This document shows positions 36,094 through 49,299 of a DNA stretch of 64,000 nt, in pieces. Every line of letters begins with the position of its first letter. Within the stretch, counting starts at the first letter, position 1. The notes beneath the pieces are model-generated. The model was not told the DNA's origin, made no database searches, and worked only from the letters and a program-made list of their open reading frames with translations. Both the position numbers and the translations under genes were made by a program. The DNA lies in NCBI RefSeq assembly GCF_958979055.1, contig NC_084894.1, positions 28,343,616 to 28,407,615 on the forward strand, read 5' to 3'. The DNA is from Alnus glutinosa (Eukaryota > Streptophyta > Magnoliopsida > Fagales > Betulaceae).

Positions 36094-37040
36094 ATGTATG
36101 TTAAAATATCTATTTTTTAAAAAATATCTCTGAAAGGTTCTAGAGACAGAGAGAAAAATTTCGAGTATGCTCGCTGGGGGGGGGGGAGGCTTCTCGTCTC
36201 CCCCTCCTGGCGTCGGTCTTCCCCCTAGCTCGTGAGGGCTAGGATGGGGTTTTTTTGTCCCTCCACTGGTCTCCAGTGGTGGGTGTTTTGTTCTCCCAAC
36301 CTTAGGGTTGTGGAGCCGTGGTCCCTCCCGGAGCTAGATCCGGTGAGGTTTGTATTTTTCTTTGTTGTTTTTCTTTGTTGTTGGTGCAAACTGTTGGATT
36401 CAGGCTCTGGCCTGTGGGAATGGCGGATGTTGACAGTCTCCGGCGGAGTTGTTCTTTATTTCTAGATCTATTAGCCTTGGCTGGGTGTTCGTTGACAGGA
36501 GCTCGTCTATTGTGGTTGCCGGCCTTCTCTGGTGTCGGTAGTCACTTGATGGAGCTGTGCGGTGCTTTCCTGAGCGGCGCTTGGCCTGCACGCGCTGAGG
36601 AGTGTTCTCCTTGGTTTAGCGCGTGTGGGTCACGGTCTGCACATCCGGCTTCGTTTTGTGTCGATCCGGGCTGTAGGAGGTCGCTCGATGTTGGAAGGGC
36701 TCCCGGAGTAGGGCGTGCTTTCATGGCCGTGCTCTGGTTGCGGTTCTCATGGCGCAGTTGTTTGGTTTTCCTCTGTTTGTATTTGTTTCTGTACATTCTT
36801 TTTTTTTATCACAGTCTACCCTTGCGATAGCTGCTTTAAGTCTGGATTTTCTAGACTTTGTGGATGGAGTTTCTTTAGCTTCATTCACTGCTATTGGCCT
36901 ACGGGCTTGTTGTTGCCTTTGGGCAGAGATTTCTGCTTCTGTAATCCTATATTGTTCTGTGGCTTTTGCCCTGTTGTATTCCCCTTTGGGGTTCTTTTCT
37001 GCAATGAAGGATGATGAAGCTTGTTCAAAAAAAAAAAAAA
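36094..37040 (+). mobile_element. Non-coding retroposon, probably LINE-derived
   Basis: An 18-base direct repeat, AACAATTCAAAGTATAAA, flanks it (36076-36093 and 37041-37058), and it ends in about 14 A. The empty site is preserved in unit 1 at about 31311-31330. The body is GC-rich compared with its surroundings, with a G run (36177-36188) near the start and no reverse-transcriptase motif in any frame. Several long frames exist but show no family resemblance. It may be the 5' leader part of a LINE joined to its 3' end, or an unnamed non-autonomous family. Confidence 0.8.
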
Positions 37041-38109
37041 AACAATTCAAAGTATAAAGCACCGATAATCTTCAAAATATAAAATATATTTTCATATTTA
37101 TGTCCCATCAAAATATTTTTTTAAACCAAAAATAAAAAATGCCCCCTCAAAATAGATGAACAAATATACCCATAGGAAACATAAGAGAATTGCCTTTCAC
37201 GCGTGGTTAAGATGAGTAAAAACCTCCCGTCCACCCATCCTTTTTAAGCTACCATTCAAAAATGTTATTTTTCACGGATGGAAACCAACTACAACTCAAT
37301 ATCAAAATCTCCATAAAGACAAAAAAAAATTAAATTAATTTTTTTTTTTAAAAAAAAAATCAATGATTTTGTTTCATGAGTTTCTGATATTTTTAAATTT
37401 ATTTCTTTGGATAAGTATGAAATAGACGAAACTTTCAAATTGAAATGCTTGGCAAACATTAAGGTACATTGTAGCGTACGAAGGAGCCAAAAATGTTCAG
37501 AGCCTCATCTTCTAGGTCCTTTTTTTTTTTTTTTTTTTTTTTTTTTGAGGACGTGGTTTGCTTGTAGGTATTCTTTTAATTCAAAAAAAATATAGACCGG
37601 TGACGAGATACGACTTTTATAACTGGACGAGATCGCAATAGCATATATTTGTTGGGACCTCAATATTGAGAGGGGCCTACACGGTTTGCTTGTAGGGACC
37701 TCAATATTGGTCGTTCTCTCTATCGTTTTTGTGATGTTTGACATTGTTTGAGCATATGAATAAATAGGTGTTTATACGTGTATTTGTATCATTCTTAACA
37801 CAACGTATTTTAAAGTTGTGAATTGTGATGATAATATACTTATTATAATTTCGCAGTTAAGTGTACTTATTCAAAAGTAGTATCAGCATGGATGATTTTT
37901 TGAAAAATCTGATTCAAATGATTTAAAAGCAGATAATATTATTTGGTTAAGAATGATCCGATACAATTTTTGTCTTCAAGCAAAAGAAGAAAAGTTCAAA
38001 AGCTCAAGACTAAAGCACTAGTGAAATCACTAGTCACATCCCACATGCATATCATTTCCCCTCAATTTGTCTTGTTTTGTTGATGATATCAACTTCTTCT
38101 TCTTTTTTC

Positions 38110-38140
<31 letters not shown>

Positions 38141-38597
38141 GTGGAGGAAATTCGAAACTCCGACTGTCTCATCCACCCCAAACTTTCTGTTCTTTATTTC
38201 AATTCAAACCCAAATCACTAATAATTTGTTGTTCAAATTATTAATAATTCAAATGATAAATATAAACGAGTCTTTATAGAGCATATTTATATTAACAAGC
38301 AAACCATTCAAAATACACTGAAACAAATGAACCCCATCAAATTTATTTTTCATTTAATATTTAAATTGATAGCAATTCGAATATCAAAATTGATAAGAAT
38401 GTCCTCCTCTCGATTCTCATGTATTTGATTCGACAAATTGAAATGTCCGTCCTATGGTGGTGGACATTGCCATGTGAACAAGGAGAAATGATAGACTAAC
38501 GTCCTCTGTCTATCATTTTCCGTGAACAAGATATATGTGGTCCTTCCGGCTTCAAGTGATGCCAACCACGTGGGACTTTTCTGCTCAGAAAAAAAAA

Positions 38598-38599
<2 letters not shown>

Positions 38600-38662
<63 letters not shown>
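38600..38662. repeat. (TA)n microsatellite in unit 2
   Basis: About 30 TA units with one early CA. At the matching place in unit 1 (32939-32949) there are only about five, so it expanded after duplication or shrank in unit 1. Confidence 0.9.
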
Positions 38663-38667
<5 letters not shown>

Positions 38668-40575
38668 GGACTGCTTTTTTTTTACTTTTTTCAGATTGTG
38701 GGCCTTCAAGAACACAGTCTCACTAATGATGATATGATGGGCTGATGATCAAGTAAATGATCACCATGGGATACCGTCCGTTAATTTGCAAGCCTTTTTA
38801 ACCAATTAACCCTAAACGACCATACTTTAATGACTTGAAAATCTACAAATTTTTAATAAAGATTTTTTTTAATAAGAAAATATTCTTCATTATAATATGA
38901 GACTCAAAGGGCTAAAAGTTGTAATTACATAACTAAATCCTAACTTGGAGGGCAGCACCTTAGTAAAAGAGCACAGAAAAACACATATCTTTTACAATAA
39001 ATTTCACTATAAGAAGATAAGAGAGTAATATATGATTTAAAAACTAGATTTAAAGTCTACCATATCAGACTTCAGAGATTAAATAACATAACACAATCTA
39101 AATAAGCCAAAAGCATAAACTAAATAACATTAGCCGGCATAGAGTGTAGAGAGTCGCCGGTAGATATGTATAAGGCTTATTCTAAACGGGGGGAAAAAAA
39201 AAAAAAAAAAACTTGCTTTGAAATAAGTTTATCCACGTACTGGAATAAAACCCCACCAATACCTATTCAAGAATAAGCCTATTCCAATGTTGAAATAGAA
39301 GTAACCCAATTGTATACCCAAACGTCAATCTTCTTCTTCATCAAAATGCTGCCCACGCACTGGAAAATAAATACCCCAGGTTGTGCAACCCATCATCATT
39401 CCTTCCTCCTCAAACGTTGCCGACGACCCCTGAAACGGTACAGAAATGTGTAGATCCAAGAGAGAAAACCTCTCTACATCCTCTACACTCCCTGCACCAG
39501 TCCAAGCCTTGCCAAAAACAGAAAACCAATATTTCCTCCTAACTTTGAACATTCCAACCGTAGAGTGAAACCCACCAACTCCAAATCCTCAAAAGGATTA
39601 GAGGAAAAACATCTTCACTTCTTAGGTTTGCAAAGAGCCATCTAGAGGGGAAAAAAACCCAACAGCCTGCGGCTCAGTATCGGGCCAAAAACAAAACTAT
39701 AAACAGAAAGCAAGTAAGCAATGCGAAAAAAACAAAGAGTACAAGGTCGGGGGAACCAAGATTTGAAGAGAAACCCGGCAGCTAGGGTTTTCTATTTAGA
39801 GAGCAAAGATTTTGTTTAGTACAAACTTTTTAAAAAGTTAAACAACTCCAATCCACCTAAATATTTCAATCTTTCAAGTTTCAACATTACATTTTATTTT
39901 TACATTAAAAAAAGAAGTGGAAATCAATTATATATTTTGTAAATAAAATTATAAAAGGTTTTGAGAAGTGCAAAATATTCCTTTTCATATTGAACAAATA
40001 TTTAGAAAAGAAATACTTATATGTAAATGTTCCTTGCAATTTTTTTTTTGATAAATCCGTTTTATAATACTTGTGCTCCAAAGTAAAACACATGCCTAAA
40101 GCATCTTTTCTTCTCATATCAACTCATTGCCAAAAAAAAAAAAAAAAAAAAAAAAGGGAAGGAAAAAGAACTTTGAGATCTGATCAAACTTCCCAATCAA
40201 AGTTAACTACAATTTTTATTTTTTAATTTTACAAAATAAAAATTGCTTATGGAACTTGTCTATTCGAGTAGTGGCGGGTTATCTGAAATCAGCTTAGACA
40301 TGTAGATCACATATAAGCTCTTTTATATTTATTGCTTAAATTGCTAACAATATAAGAACGTTTCCGGCAAGAACAGCCAAAATAATTACTGAAAAGTACA
40401 AATTTCTATTTTAACTACTCATTTTTCTATACACACTCGAACAGATTCTTTATTCTACACTAGTACTCTTTATTTTTTTAAAATATTATTTTGTGTGATA
40501 AATAATGTGAAAGAAAGAGGGAAAGAGCGTGTTTGGAAGATGGAAAATGAGAAAGAGAAAAATAGTAAAAAACTA

Positions 40576-41720
40576 AATATAAAACTTTTTCGCCACGTCA
40601 GCATCCCCTGTTGGTGAACTAGCGCGGGAAAACTTGGATTTGCTTCTTATCGGCGCGTGTGGGCGCGTGTGGGCGGGAGAGTTGATCGGATTTGTGACTG
40701 GAGTTCGGGAAGGATGTCTACCCAGGTTTTTTCTCATCTGAATTCTCTTTTTGATTGAATTTGGTTGCTTCTTGTTTTGGTAGGGGGTGGGTGTGGGTAT
40801 GGCGAAGAAAGCTTATCGGGGAAGAGGTAGAGGGAAGGGTAGTTTGGTTGTGACTCTGGGTAAAGGGAGTCCTCTGGGTAGTTCGGGACCAGGACATACT
40901 GTGAACCCAGAGGTCTTTTCTGATGTACCTTCTGTTCAAGGGGTTGTTTCGGGTGTGTATGATATTGGAGATGGTTCGGTTCCTGTACCTAATTTACAAT
41001 CGATGGATTCTGTTCTAGCGATTGTACATTCGGTGGACGTTGTTCCGGCGATTGTGGATGAGGTTCAATCGGTGAACTCTATTCCGGTGATTGTGGATGC
41101 CAGCGTTGATGAGGTACAATCGGTGGATTCTTTTCCAGTGACTATGGGTGAAATTGCCGATGAGGATCATTTTGATGAATTGATGATACATGAGGATGAT
41201 GTCTGTTAGAGCGAATCCTCTGATATTGGTCTAGTAAACATCGATGATCCAATTCTTGGGTCAGTTCCTCAGGAACCTATTCAGGAGGGTAAGAAAACAT
41301 ACTCCTAGCTCAAGAGCTAGTTTGTGATTATCATAAGAAGAAAGGCAACCCTAGGAGTACTTTGAAGGTGGATTTGATGAAGGCTTATGACTCGATAAGC
41401 TAGGATTTTATCTTGCACTGCCTTTCCTGTTTTGGTGCCCCTTTTCAATATGTGAATTGGATAAGGGAGTGTATTTCGAGCCCTTCCTATTCCATTTCTC
41501 TAAATGGATCTCTTGTTGGCTATTTCCATGGTAAAAAAGGTCTTAGGCAAGGAGACCCCATCTCTCCTTACTTATTTGTTTTAGCAATGGAAATTTTGTC
41601 TCTTCTTTTGGAGGAAAATACTTATGGGAATCCTAATTTTGATTTCCATCCGAAATGTGCTAATCTTAAGCTCAACCACCTTTGTTTTGCTGATGACCTT
41701 TTGATCTTTTTAGCTGCTAC
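40576..41720 (+). mobile_element. L1-type LINE, 5' part
   Basis: The LINE is bounded by the 15-base target duplication AATAGTAAAAAACTA at 40561-40575 and 53242-53256. This part has a GC-rich leader and a frame (40787-41209) encoding a basic start (KKAYRGRGRGKGS) and repeats of a VQSVDS.PVIVD-type motif, possibly the ORF1 region. After 41290 it jumps into the reverse transcriptase (KVDLMKAYDSI), so the endonuclease and early RT have been deleted. RT motifs follow: GLRQGDPISPYLFVLAME and the catalytic box FADDLLIF (about 41692-41715). The coding sequence is broken by stops (for example TAG at 41401, straight after KAYDSIS) and then by the hAT insertion just after the FADD box. Confidence 0.9.
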
Positions 41721-43136
41721 TAAGGCTGTAAGCGAGCCAATTGGGCTCGAGGTCCCGCTCGGTACCCGTCCGGTTTAACCCGATCCGAGCTCGAGCTCGG
41801 CACTGTTGAAACCCGCTCAATTAATTAGTGATACCTACCCGACTCACCCGACATAACTCGACGGGGGCTCATGAGCTTGACCCGTTCAGAGACCGAACCG
41901 CCCGGCTCGTATGAGGCCTCGAGAGCTCGGCTCGTTTAAGACCCGATCGGATCGACTCGCCTGCCCGACTCGTTTATGGCTTGAAATTTTCGACTTGAGT
42001 ATCGCTTGACCCGACCCGACCCGCTTGCCAGACTCGTTTAGGGCTCGAAATTTCAAAAATTCGAATCAACAATTTAGATATAAAAATTTATTAATTATAT
42101 GATATATCTTATATAGATCATATCCTTTTATTATTATTAGATTCATATGAATACAACTATAAGTTTATAATTATATAACTATATAGGCATATGATCCGTT
42201 CAACATAATTATATACATATTATCATTAGATATGTTACACATTATTACTAGATAAATTTATGTAATTCCAATTTAAGTTAATAGTATAAATGTATAATAG
42301 ACTTAATAGTATTATAAATAACAATGTGTAATGTGTTTGTTTATAATTACAAATTAAATAATATCATAGATTCATAATTAAATTAACTTATATACTAATC
42401 CATTAATACTATTATACTAAGTTACTAACATTAGGTAATAGCCAATAGGTAATAACTACATTTACATTAAAACCCTAATCCTATAGATTTTAGTATTTAA
42501 TTAACAAGGAATAAGTAAAAAGTAATAACTATACGGTCTATATGGTCTATACCAAAAAAAAACAAACTACATCATAGATTTAAATAAATGTACAATTGTA
42601 TAAATGTATAATGTAGATAATATGGTATATCGATATTTAAAAAAATTAGTTAACAAAAAAAATACACGTATAACTCATCAATTATAACTTATCATATGAA
42701 AATGAATTTTTTTTTTTTTTTTAATATTATTAACTCATTAGACTAGCCTTTGTTAAGCACTTAAGTTGTTTCTTCTTTTGTTTTTACTTTTATTAATTTT
42801 AATAAAAAATAATTTATTAGACATTTAGACAATATATATATATTTTTAAAGTAACATTTAGAGTCTTAGACAAATTAGACTAGTCTCCTTAAAATAACTT
42901 ATATATTAATACTACATCATATGTAGACTTGTACGTAGTAATGTACATAACATGGTATTTTAACAAAATTTATTAACAAAAAAAATACACTTATAAGTTA
43001 TAACTTATCTTATGAAAATGAATATTTTTTTTAATATTATTAATTTATTAGAAATTTAGACTAGTCTTTTTTAAGTTTTTTTTTTTTTAAAAAAAATTAA
43101 TTTTGGAAGACTTAGTTAAAAAAACGAAGAGAATTG

Positions 43137-43168
<32 letters not shown>

Positions 43169-43675
43169 GAGGAGAGGAAGAGTCTAGAACCCAAAAAAAT
43201 GGAGAGGGAAATTTTTTTTTCCCCCAAAATCGAGTCGGCCAGCATGTTTCTCGAGAATTCAAAATGCAACGCCCGTAGCCGTCCGATTAAAAGTGGAATA
43301 AATTATAATCATTGGATTTGAAGATGGATGACAGCTAGTGCGTATGACTGAGGTGGTCCTAATTCGGTGTTTCGCATGTCCACATGAGTTGGGTTCTTAA
43401 CTGACCATATTTGAGATTCAAAAAAATAATAATCGTAATCAACGGTCATAATGATTTTCGATGAAGAGATGACACCGGTTCTAGCCATACCACACCGTTG
43501 CGCACGCAGGGGATCATTTTTTTTTAACCTAGGGTTCGTCTCTGAAAAGCCTCTTGCTGACAGCCCCATTAAATTTTCTGCTCAATTTAGATCACCAAGG
43601 CTTGATCTAAGCCGTTCAAATGAATTGGTTTTACCCAAAAATAATCCAACGGTGAAAAATGGAGAAAACACCTTA

Positions 43676-43715
43676 AATGGGTATAAAAAAACCCTACCGT
43701 CACTCGATTCAATCG
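43676..43715 (+). promoter_or_regulatory. Candidate TATA box of the hAT transposase gene
   Basis: GGGTATAAAAAAACCCTA at 43679-43696 is the best TATA-like sequence upstream of the transposase. A leader with an intron reaching to about 45210 would follow. This is inferred from position only. Confidence 0.35.
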
Positions 43716-44887
43716 GCAAGCATTAATGGCAGATCAGAAGAAAATTGAATGCTCTCATTCAATTTTCTCAATGACCCTTTCATTATGTTTCTCTATTCGC
43801 CGTTGATGAACGATCAAGGAGAAAATCCAATGGCAAATCTGTCGTTCCAGTTTTCCATTTCGTTCCATTTCATTTTTGTTCTTCAATATCCTCGGGTTCA
43901 AACTAGAAAAGGGTACAAGGCGATGGTCCATCTGCCTTCCCATCCCATCCTCTCGATCCCGATCACTCCAAAGGCTAACAAGCCTCACCTCTCGCAGCCA
44001 GAATCCCTAATTGATCTTATGGATGTGCTACCACTACTAGACTCTCTGCCTTTGTGTGTTTTATATTATTTTTTGTTGTTTTTTATTTCTCTAATCCATC
44101 CATTTGATATATCTGCTTTTTGTGTCTTCATTTGGTTGTTCCTTCTTGCACCCTGGGTTTGCGTTTTGAGTTTGGACTCTTTCGAGTACTTGGAGGCTGA
44201 ATCCGACTACATCTACGTCTACAAGTATATATCTTGGCCCTCTTGGCCTCTTGGGTATGTAATCCTGGTTTCAATGGAGTTTCTTTTTTACATTTTATTT
44301 TTTAGTTTTATTTACTTATCAAAACATTAGTTAATGTTTGGATTTGTTTCACATATCTTTGGCTTGTTTACTGTTGTGTTTTGTAGCCGTGTTAGGGTTT
44401 GTTTTTGTAGGCTTGTTATAGTCGTGCCATGTTTAGTTGTTAGTTAACAAAACATAATCTGCCATGTTCTTTCTTTTATCTATTATGCTTTGCTTTGTTG
44501 TATTATATAATCTTCATTGCCGTTTGAGGTTAGACTAGTTAGTTAACAGCCCTAGAATCTGCAATTCTCTTTGATAGTCCACATTCTATAATTTGTAATC
44601 TGTTATGCTGGCCTTTGTTTGAGTAACTGAGTTGTTTTAAAAATTATGCTCTGTAATCTGTTATGCTCTGCTTTGTTAGAAATCTATAATCTATTATGCT
44701 GGATTGTTCGGATTTGTATAACTGAGTTGTTTAAAACAATATGCTTTGCTTTGTTAGAAATCTGTAATCTGTAAAACAATATGCTATGCTTTGCTCTGTT
44801 ATAACCTTAAAACATTAAATACTTAAACCATAGAACTCTCATACTTCATAATCTTAAACACTATACCCTAAATCACAAGCATAAGAT

Positions 44888-45150
44888 GATTATCTCTAAA
44901 ACTTAATCCCTAAAACTCTGAAACCCTAAATCCATAATCTCTAAAACTTAATCCCTAAAACTCTGAAACCCTAAATCCATAATCTCTAAAACTTAATCCC
45001 TAAAACTCTGAAACGATAAATCTCTAATCCTTAAAACTCTAAAACCATAATCCCTAATCCCTAAAACTCTAAAACCATAAATCCCTAATCCCTAGAACTC
45101 TAAAACCCTAAATGGCTAAATCCCTAAAACTTTAAAACCCTAAATCTGTA
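44888..45150. repeat. 45-bp tandem repeat, telomere-like composition
   Basis: A 45-base unit containing CTCTAAAACTTAATCCCTAA and AACTCTGAAACCCTAAATCC is repeated about three times (44893-45013) and then degenerates into shorter CCCTAAA-like pieces to about 45150. It lies directly upstream of the hAT transposase start. Plant telomere repeats are CCCTAAA, but here the units are irregular, so this is a local expansion and not telomeric DNA. Confidence 0.8.
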
Positions 45151-45213
45151 ATCTATGTTAGAAATCTGAAATAACCTTTAGTTAACAGCCATAGTTTTGT
45201 TTTAAAACAGCAC

Positions 45214-48200
45214 ATGGAGGACAGAAGGCAGCCTATGGAAGTCAATGAAGTTGTATTAGTCAATGAAGTAAACTTAGGTGATGATACAACTACTCATTCT
45301 ATTACCACTGGAGTTGGTGAAAGTGGAAATGCACCAGACCAACCAGTAACTGTTGATACTCCTCAATTGGATCCCCAAACTATATGTATTCCTGGTCCTA
45401 CTGATTCTCAGCCTATGGGTAGTGCTCCTACTCCTGTTGAGATTAGTACCGGTACTAGTAGTAGTGCAAATGAGTGGAAACAGAGGCTAAAGACTTCTAA
45501 AGTTTGGGATGACTTCTCCCAAATTGAAGTGTTAGGTGTAAAAAAATCTCAGTGTAATTGGTGCAAGAGGTTGTTTGTTGTTTCCAAATCTAGTTCTACC
45601 TCAACACTTGGTAGGCATTTGGTAGTATGTGTGAAGTATGTGGCGTCCAACAGTAAGCAAAAGATTCTGACCTATGATCACAGTCAGCTAGGTGGGGGGC
45701 TACGTTGACAAATTTTTCTTGGAGTGAGAAGAAAGTTAGGGAACTTGCATCCCACATGGTGCTGTTCCACGAGTACCCTTTTAACATGATGGAACATGAT
45801 CTTTTTAACAAGTTTATGAAGGCATGCACGCCCCATTGGAAAAAGATTAGTCGTGCAACTGTGAAAAGTGATTGCATGTCTACATACCTTAGTGAGAAGA
45901 AAAAGATTAAAGCAATGCTTGGTGGGGTTGAGAAGGTAAACATAACAACTGATATGTGGACATCTTCGCAAAGGGTGTCATATATGGTTGTTACTTGCCA
46001 TTATGTAGATTCGGATTGGTTCCTCCAAAAGAGAATTTTAAACTTTTTTAACGTACCTCCTCCTCATAGTGGTGTTGTCATTGCTGATGCCCTTAGGAAG
46101 TGTTTTATAGAATGTGGCATTGAAGATAAGGTATTAACAATAACAGTTGATAATGCAAGAGCAAATGATTCTGCCATCAGAATCATTAAAGATGATTTTG
46201 AGTTGAGGAATGAGTTGGCTGTTGGGGGTCGGTTATTCCATGTGCGATGTTGTGCACATGTGACAAATTTGTTGGTACAAGCAAGGCTTTCTGAAATTGG
46301 AGACATTGTTAATTCTGTTAGGCAGAGAATAAAGTATGTGGTTGCTTCGGAGGGAAGGTTGAAAGAGTTTAGTGGAATAGCTCAACGTTTGCATTTGCCA
46401 TCTAAGAAACTGGTTTTAGACGTACCCACACGTTGGAACAACACCTACTTGATGCTGGCCACTGCAGTAGGGTTCAAAGAAGTGTTCCCAAGATATCACC
46501 AAGTTGATCAAGCATTTCAGTGGGTTTTGAGTTCGGAATAGTGGGAGAAGGTGGAGAATGTAAACCAGGTTTTGTCGGTTTTTAATGAAGTTACAAACAT
46601 GGTATCGGGAAGTGATTATCCTACCTCAAATCTGTTTCTACTTGAGGTATGGAGAATGAAGGAAATTCTGCAGTTGAACTGTGTTGATAGGCATGACTAC
46701 ATTAGATCAATGGCAGGAAAAATGACTCAGAAATTTGAGAAGTATTGGGGGGAATGCAATTTGTTGAAGTCCATAGCTGCTGTCTTGGATCCGAGATACA
46801 AGATGAAGTTGATCAATTTCTGTTTTCCTTTTATTTACCCTGATTTTGAGTATCCCCAACATATATAGAATGTGCTGGTCGTTCTGCATGAGTTGTTTGA
46901 AGTGTACGTCACTGCCCATAATTTTGCTATTTTGAAACACAGTGCTGCTGAGCAGGCTGCAGTTGTTTCACAAAGTGTTTCTACACCATGTGTCAGTAGA
47001 GTTTCCACAGCTCGATCAATGTATCAGGATCATGTTAGAACTATTGATGTCATTCGGCCTCTTAAATCAGATTTAGATATCTATCTTGAAGAGGATGTGT
47101 ACGTAGGCAATAAGAATGACAGTTGATAAGCGCTGAATGTGCCCTTAACTTGCATATGTTAATTCCTTAGCATTGTTATTTGTTTGATTTTGTGTTGTTT
47201 TAATGTTTTCAGGTTTTAAATAAAGATGCAATTAATTCCATTAATTTTGGGCTTAAAGCACACTTTGAGAAGACCTAGAAGATATGTTTAAGCTTAACCA
47301 ATCATAATAGAATACCTATATGATGTGGTTAAGTTTAATCAAATCAAGTGAATGATTAAATCGGAATTTCTCCACTAAGAGTCAAAATCGGATTGGATTC
47401 AAATTTGGATTCTGCATATGTCTCAGTGTTTAGATTATAACTTTTGCATCAGATATTGGATTGCAATGAAATTGGTGGCGTTGGAAAGCTAATAAAATAT
47501 TCAACAAATATGTCAGAAATAGCTTTTCTCTAATTCGAACGTTTACTATACTAAAATTTCCTTGCAATAAAAGACCGCAATTCTTGCCGAATTTGGAATC
47601 CTTTTCCTACTTGGATTGAAGTTTCAATCTTCTACTTGGACAAGAAGACTCAATAGACGATTTTTTTAGAATTCCAAGGGCTTGTAGGACTTGTGTGCTC
47701 CCTATAAATAGACCCCTAAGCTTCAAGAGAAGGTGTGCTTGTGCTTGGGCTTGTACTTAAATTTAGACAGAAAATTCTTCTTGAAGGCCTAACAAGTTGA
47801 AGAAGAGAAGAACATGGCAGGAGGCCATCCCAACACTACGATGAGCTGCTAAATTCCTAATAGGGTGTTGATGTAGCCCTTTCCAAGTAACAATGGTTTA
47901 ATTGTATTTTAGTTTGAGATTTTCTCTATGCATGATGGTTGTATAACTGTGAGATTTGATTTTAATGTTTATATTCAATCATTATGAATTTCTTATCTTG
48001 TCTTAGAAAGTCTTTTATATTGATTGAACTCAATCCTTCATATTTCTGTGATTATGTGACTGATTGTTATACAACGGTTTTAATTGATATATGATCAAGA
48101 GGATTAGATAGACCATGCTTAGGGAAGACGGATTGTACTACACCCTAGTTTAGTGTAATTTAGGTAGACAGTTCATGCCAACCGAAGATGGGTTATACTA

Positions 48201-49113
48201 TTCCATTGATTATGTATATATCCTAGTAAAGACGTAGCTAGTCCATGCCTAGAGAAGACGAGTCGTACCGCATCTTAATGGTTAGGTGGACGGTCCGTAC
48301 CAACCGAAGATGGATTATACTTATTCTTTAGAGGTAATTTCTTAACTACTCGAGTGAGACGAGCCCTATATCTTGCATAATATGAATTTTCATTTTTAAT
48401 TTACGATTGATCATTGTTATACGGTGAGTGGTGAAATCAATTCCCTATTCTTTATCTCATCCCTACTATCTTTAAATTTATGTCTTTTACTTTTATGCAT
48501 TTATTTTTAGAAAACAAAATCAAATCAAACATATTTTAAATTAAGTTATATTTAATCTTGAAAAGCTTGATAGCAATTCCTACGCAGTCTTTGAGGTTCG
48601 ACACCCTCAATATAGCCCTATCCAACAAGGATTCGTACTATTGTGAGTGGTAATTTTATTATTGATATATTTTGGTAAACAAAACGACCACATCAACAGT
48701 GGTGAAGATATTGATAACGAATTCGATGCTTTTGGATGGTGGAAGCTCAATGCCTTGAAGTACCGAATTTTGTCTAAGATGGTAAAGGACATTCTAGCCA
48801 TACCCATCACCACAGTTGCTTCTGAATCTTCATTCAGTGCAGGTGGTAGGGTAATTGATCCACAATGAGTATCCTTGAAAACTGAAACCGTTCAAATGCT
48901 ATTGTGTGGATCCGATTGGGTGAGAGCACTCCATGGTCTCAAGAAAAAAACTTCTGAAACTGTAAGTGGCATTTTAAGCACATAAATTGCATGAAATTAC
49001 ATGTGTTTATCACTGATTATTGTTTAGGTATGAACTAACTTTATTACCTGTCTTTGTGCTTCTTTTTGTAGAAACTGATTGAAGTTGAATTGCCACCTTC
49101 TTCTTGGATTTGA
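45214..49113 (+). pseudogene. hAT transposase gene with BED zinc finger, broken
   Basis: Reading from ATG 45214, the protein has a low-complexity N-terminus, a BED finger (KVWDDFSQIE..., QCNWCKRLF, TLGRHLVVC; about 45485-45630), the hAT catalytic core (NITTDMWTS, LTITVDNARANDS, RCCAHVTNLLV, DVPTRWNNTYLML; 45705-46541), and the C-terminal dimerisation region (FDAFGWWKLNALKYRILSKM, TVASESSFSAGGRVI; 48705-48868). Breaks: a one-base slip in the G run at 45694-45699; an in-frame TAG at 46539-46541; a TAG at 46866-46868; the solo LTR at 47124-48695; and TGA at 48866, where relatives have Arg, consistent with CGA to TGA deamination. A last intron (donor ACTGTAAGT at 48961, acceptor before 49072) leads to KLIEVELPPSSWI and a stop at 49113. 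The sequence is otherwise very well kept. Confidence 0.88.
47124..48695. mobile_element. Solo LTR (about 1.57 kb)
   Basis: The element begins TGATAAGCGCTGAATG and ends CGACCACATCA, the TG...CA ends of an LTR, and is flanked by the 5-base target duplication ACAGT (47119-47123 and 48696-48700). The end resembles that of plant Ty3-type LTRs as I remember them, but the family is not certain. It has no internal region, so it is the product of recombination between the two LTRs of a former element. It is a fossil without coding capacity, younger than the hAT copy it sits in. It carries TATA-like and 3'-end-like sequence. Confidence 0.85.
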
Positions 49114-49299
49114 TTCAGATATTCGGAGGTTATTAACTTTATATATGTTTATTTTTTGTTAAGTAGGTAATATGAATTGTTGGCCATATATCTGTTTAAA
49201 CTTGAACTGTTGGAAACTTGAACTACTTCCAGTTGGATAATCTGTTTAACCTGAGCTAATATACCCTTTGTCCCTTTTTGCTGGAAAAGTTGGCATGAC

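Noticed and set aside
36232-37062. Several frames of 80-170 codons
   Set aside because: All lie within the inserted retroposon, overlap on both strands and show no domain.
43749-44330. A 193-codon frame upstream of the hAT transposase
   Set aside because: Hydrophobic, T-rich coding with no family resemblance; it probably lies in the leader or intron of the transposase gene.
44888-45150. Interstitial telomere repeat
   Set aside because: CCCTAAA words occur, but the true period is 45 bases and the words are irregular.
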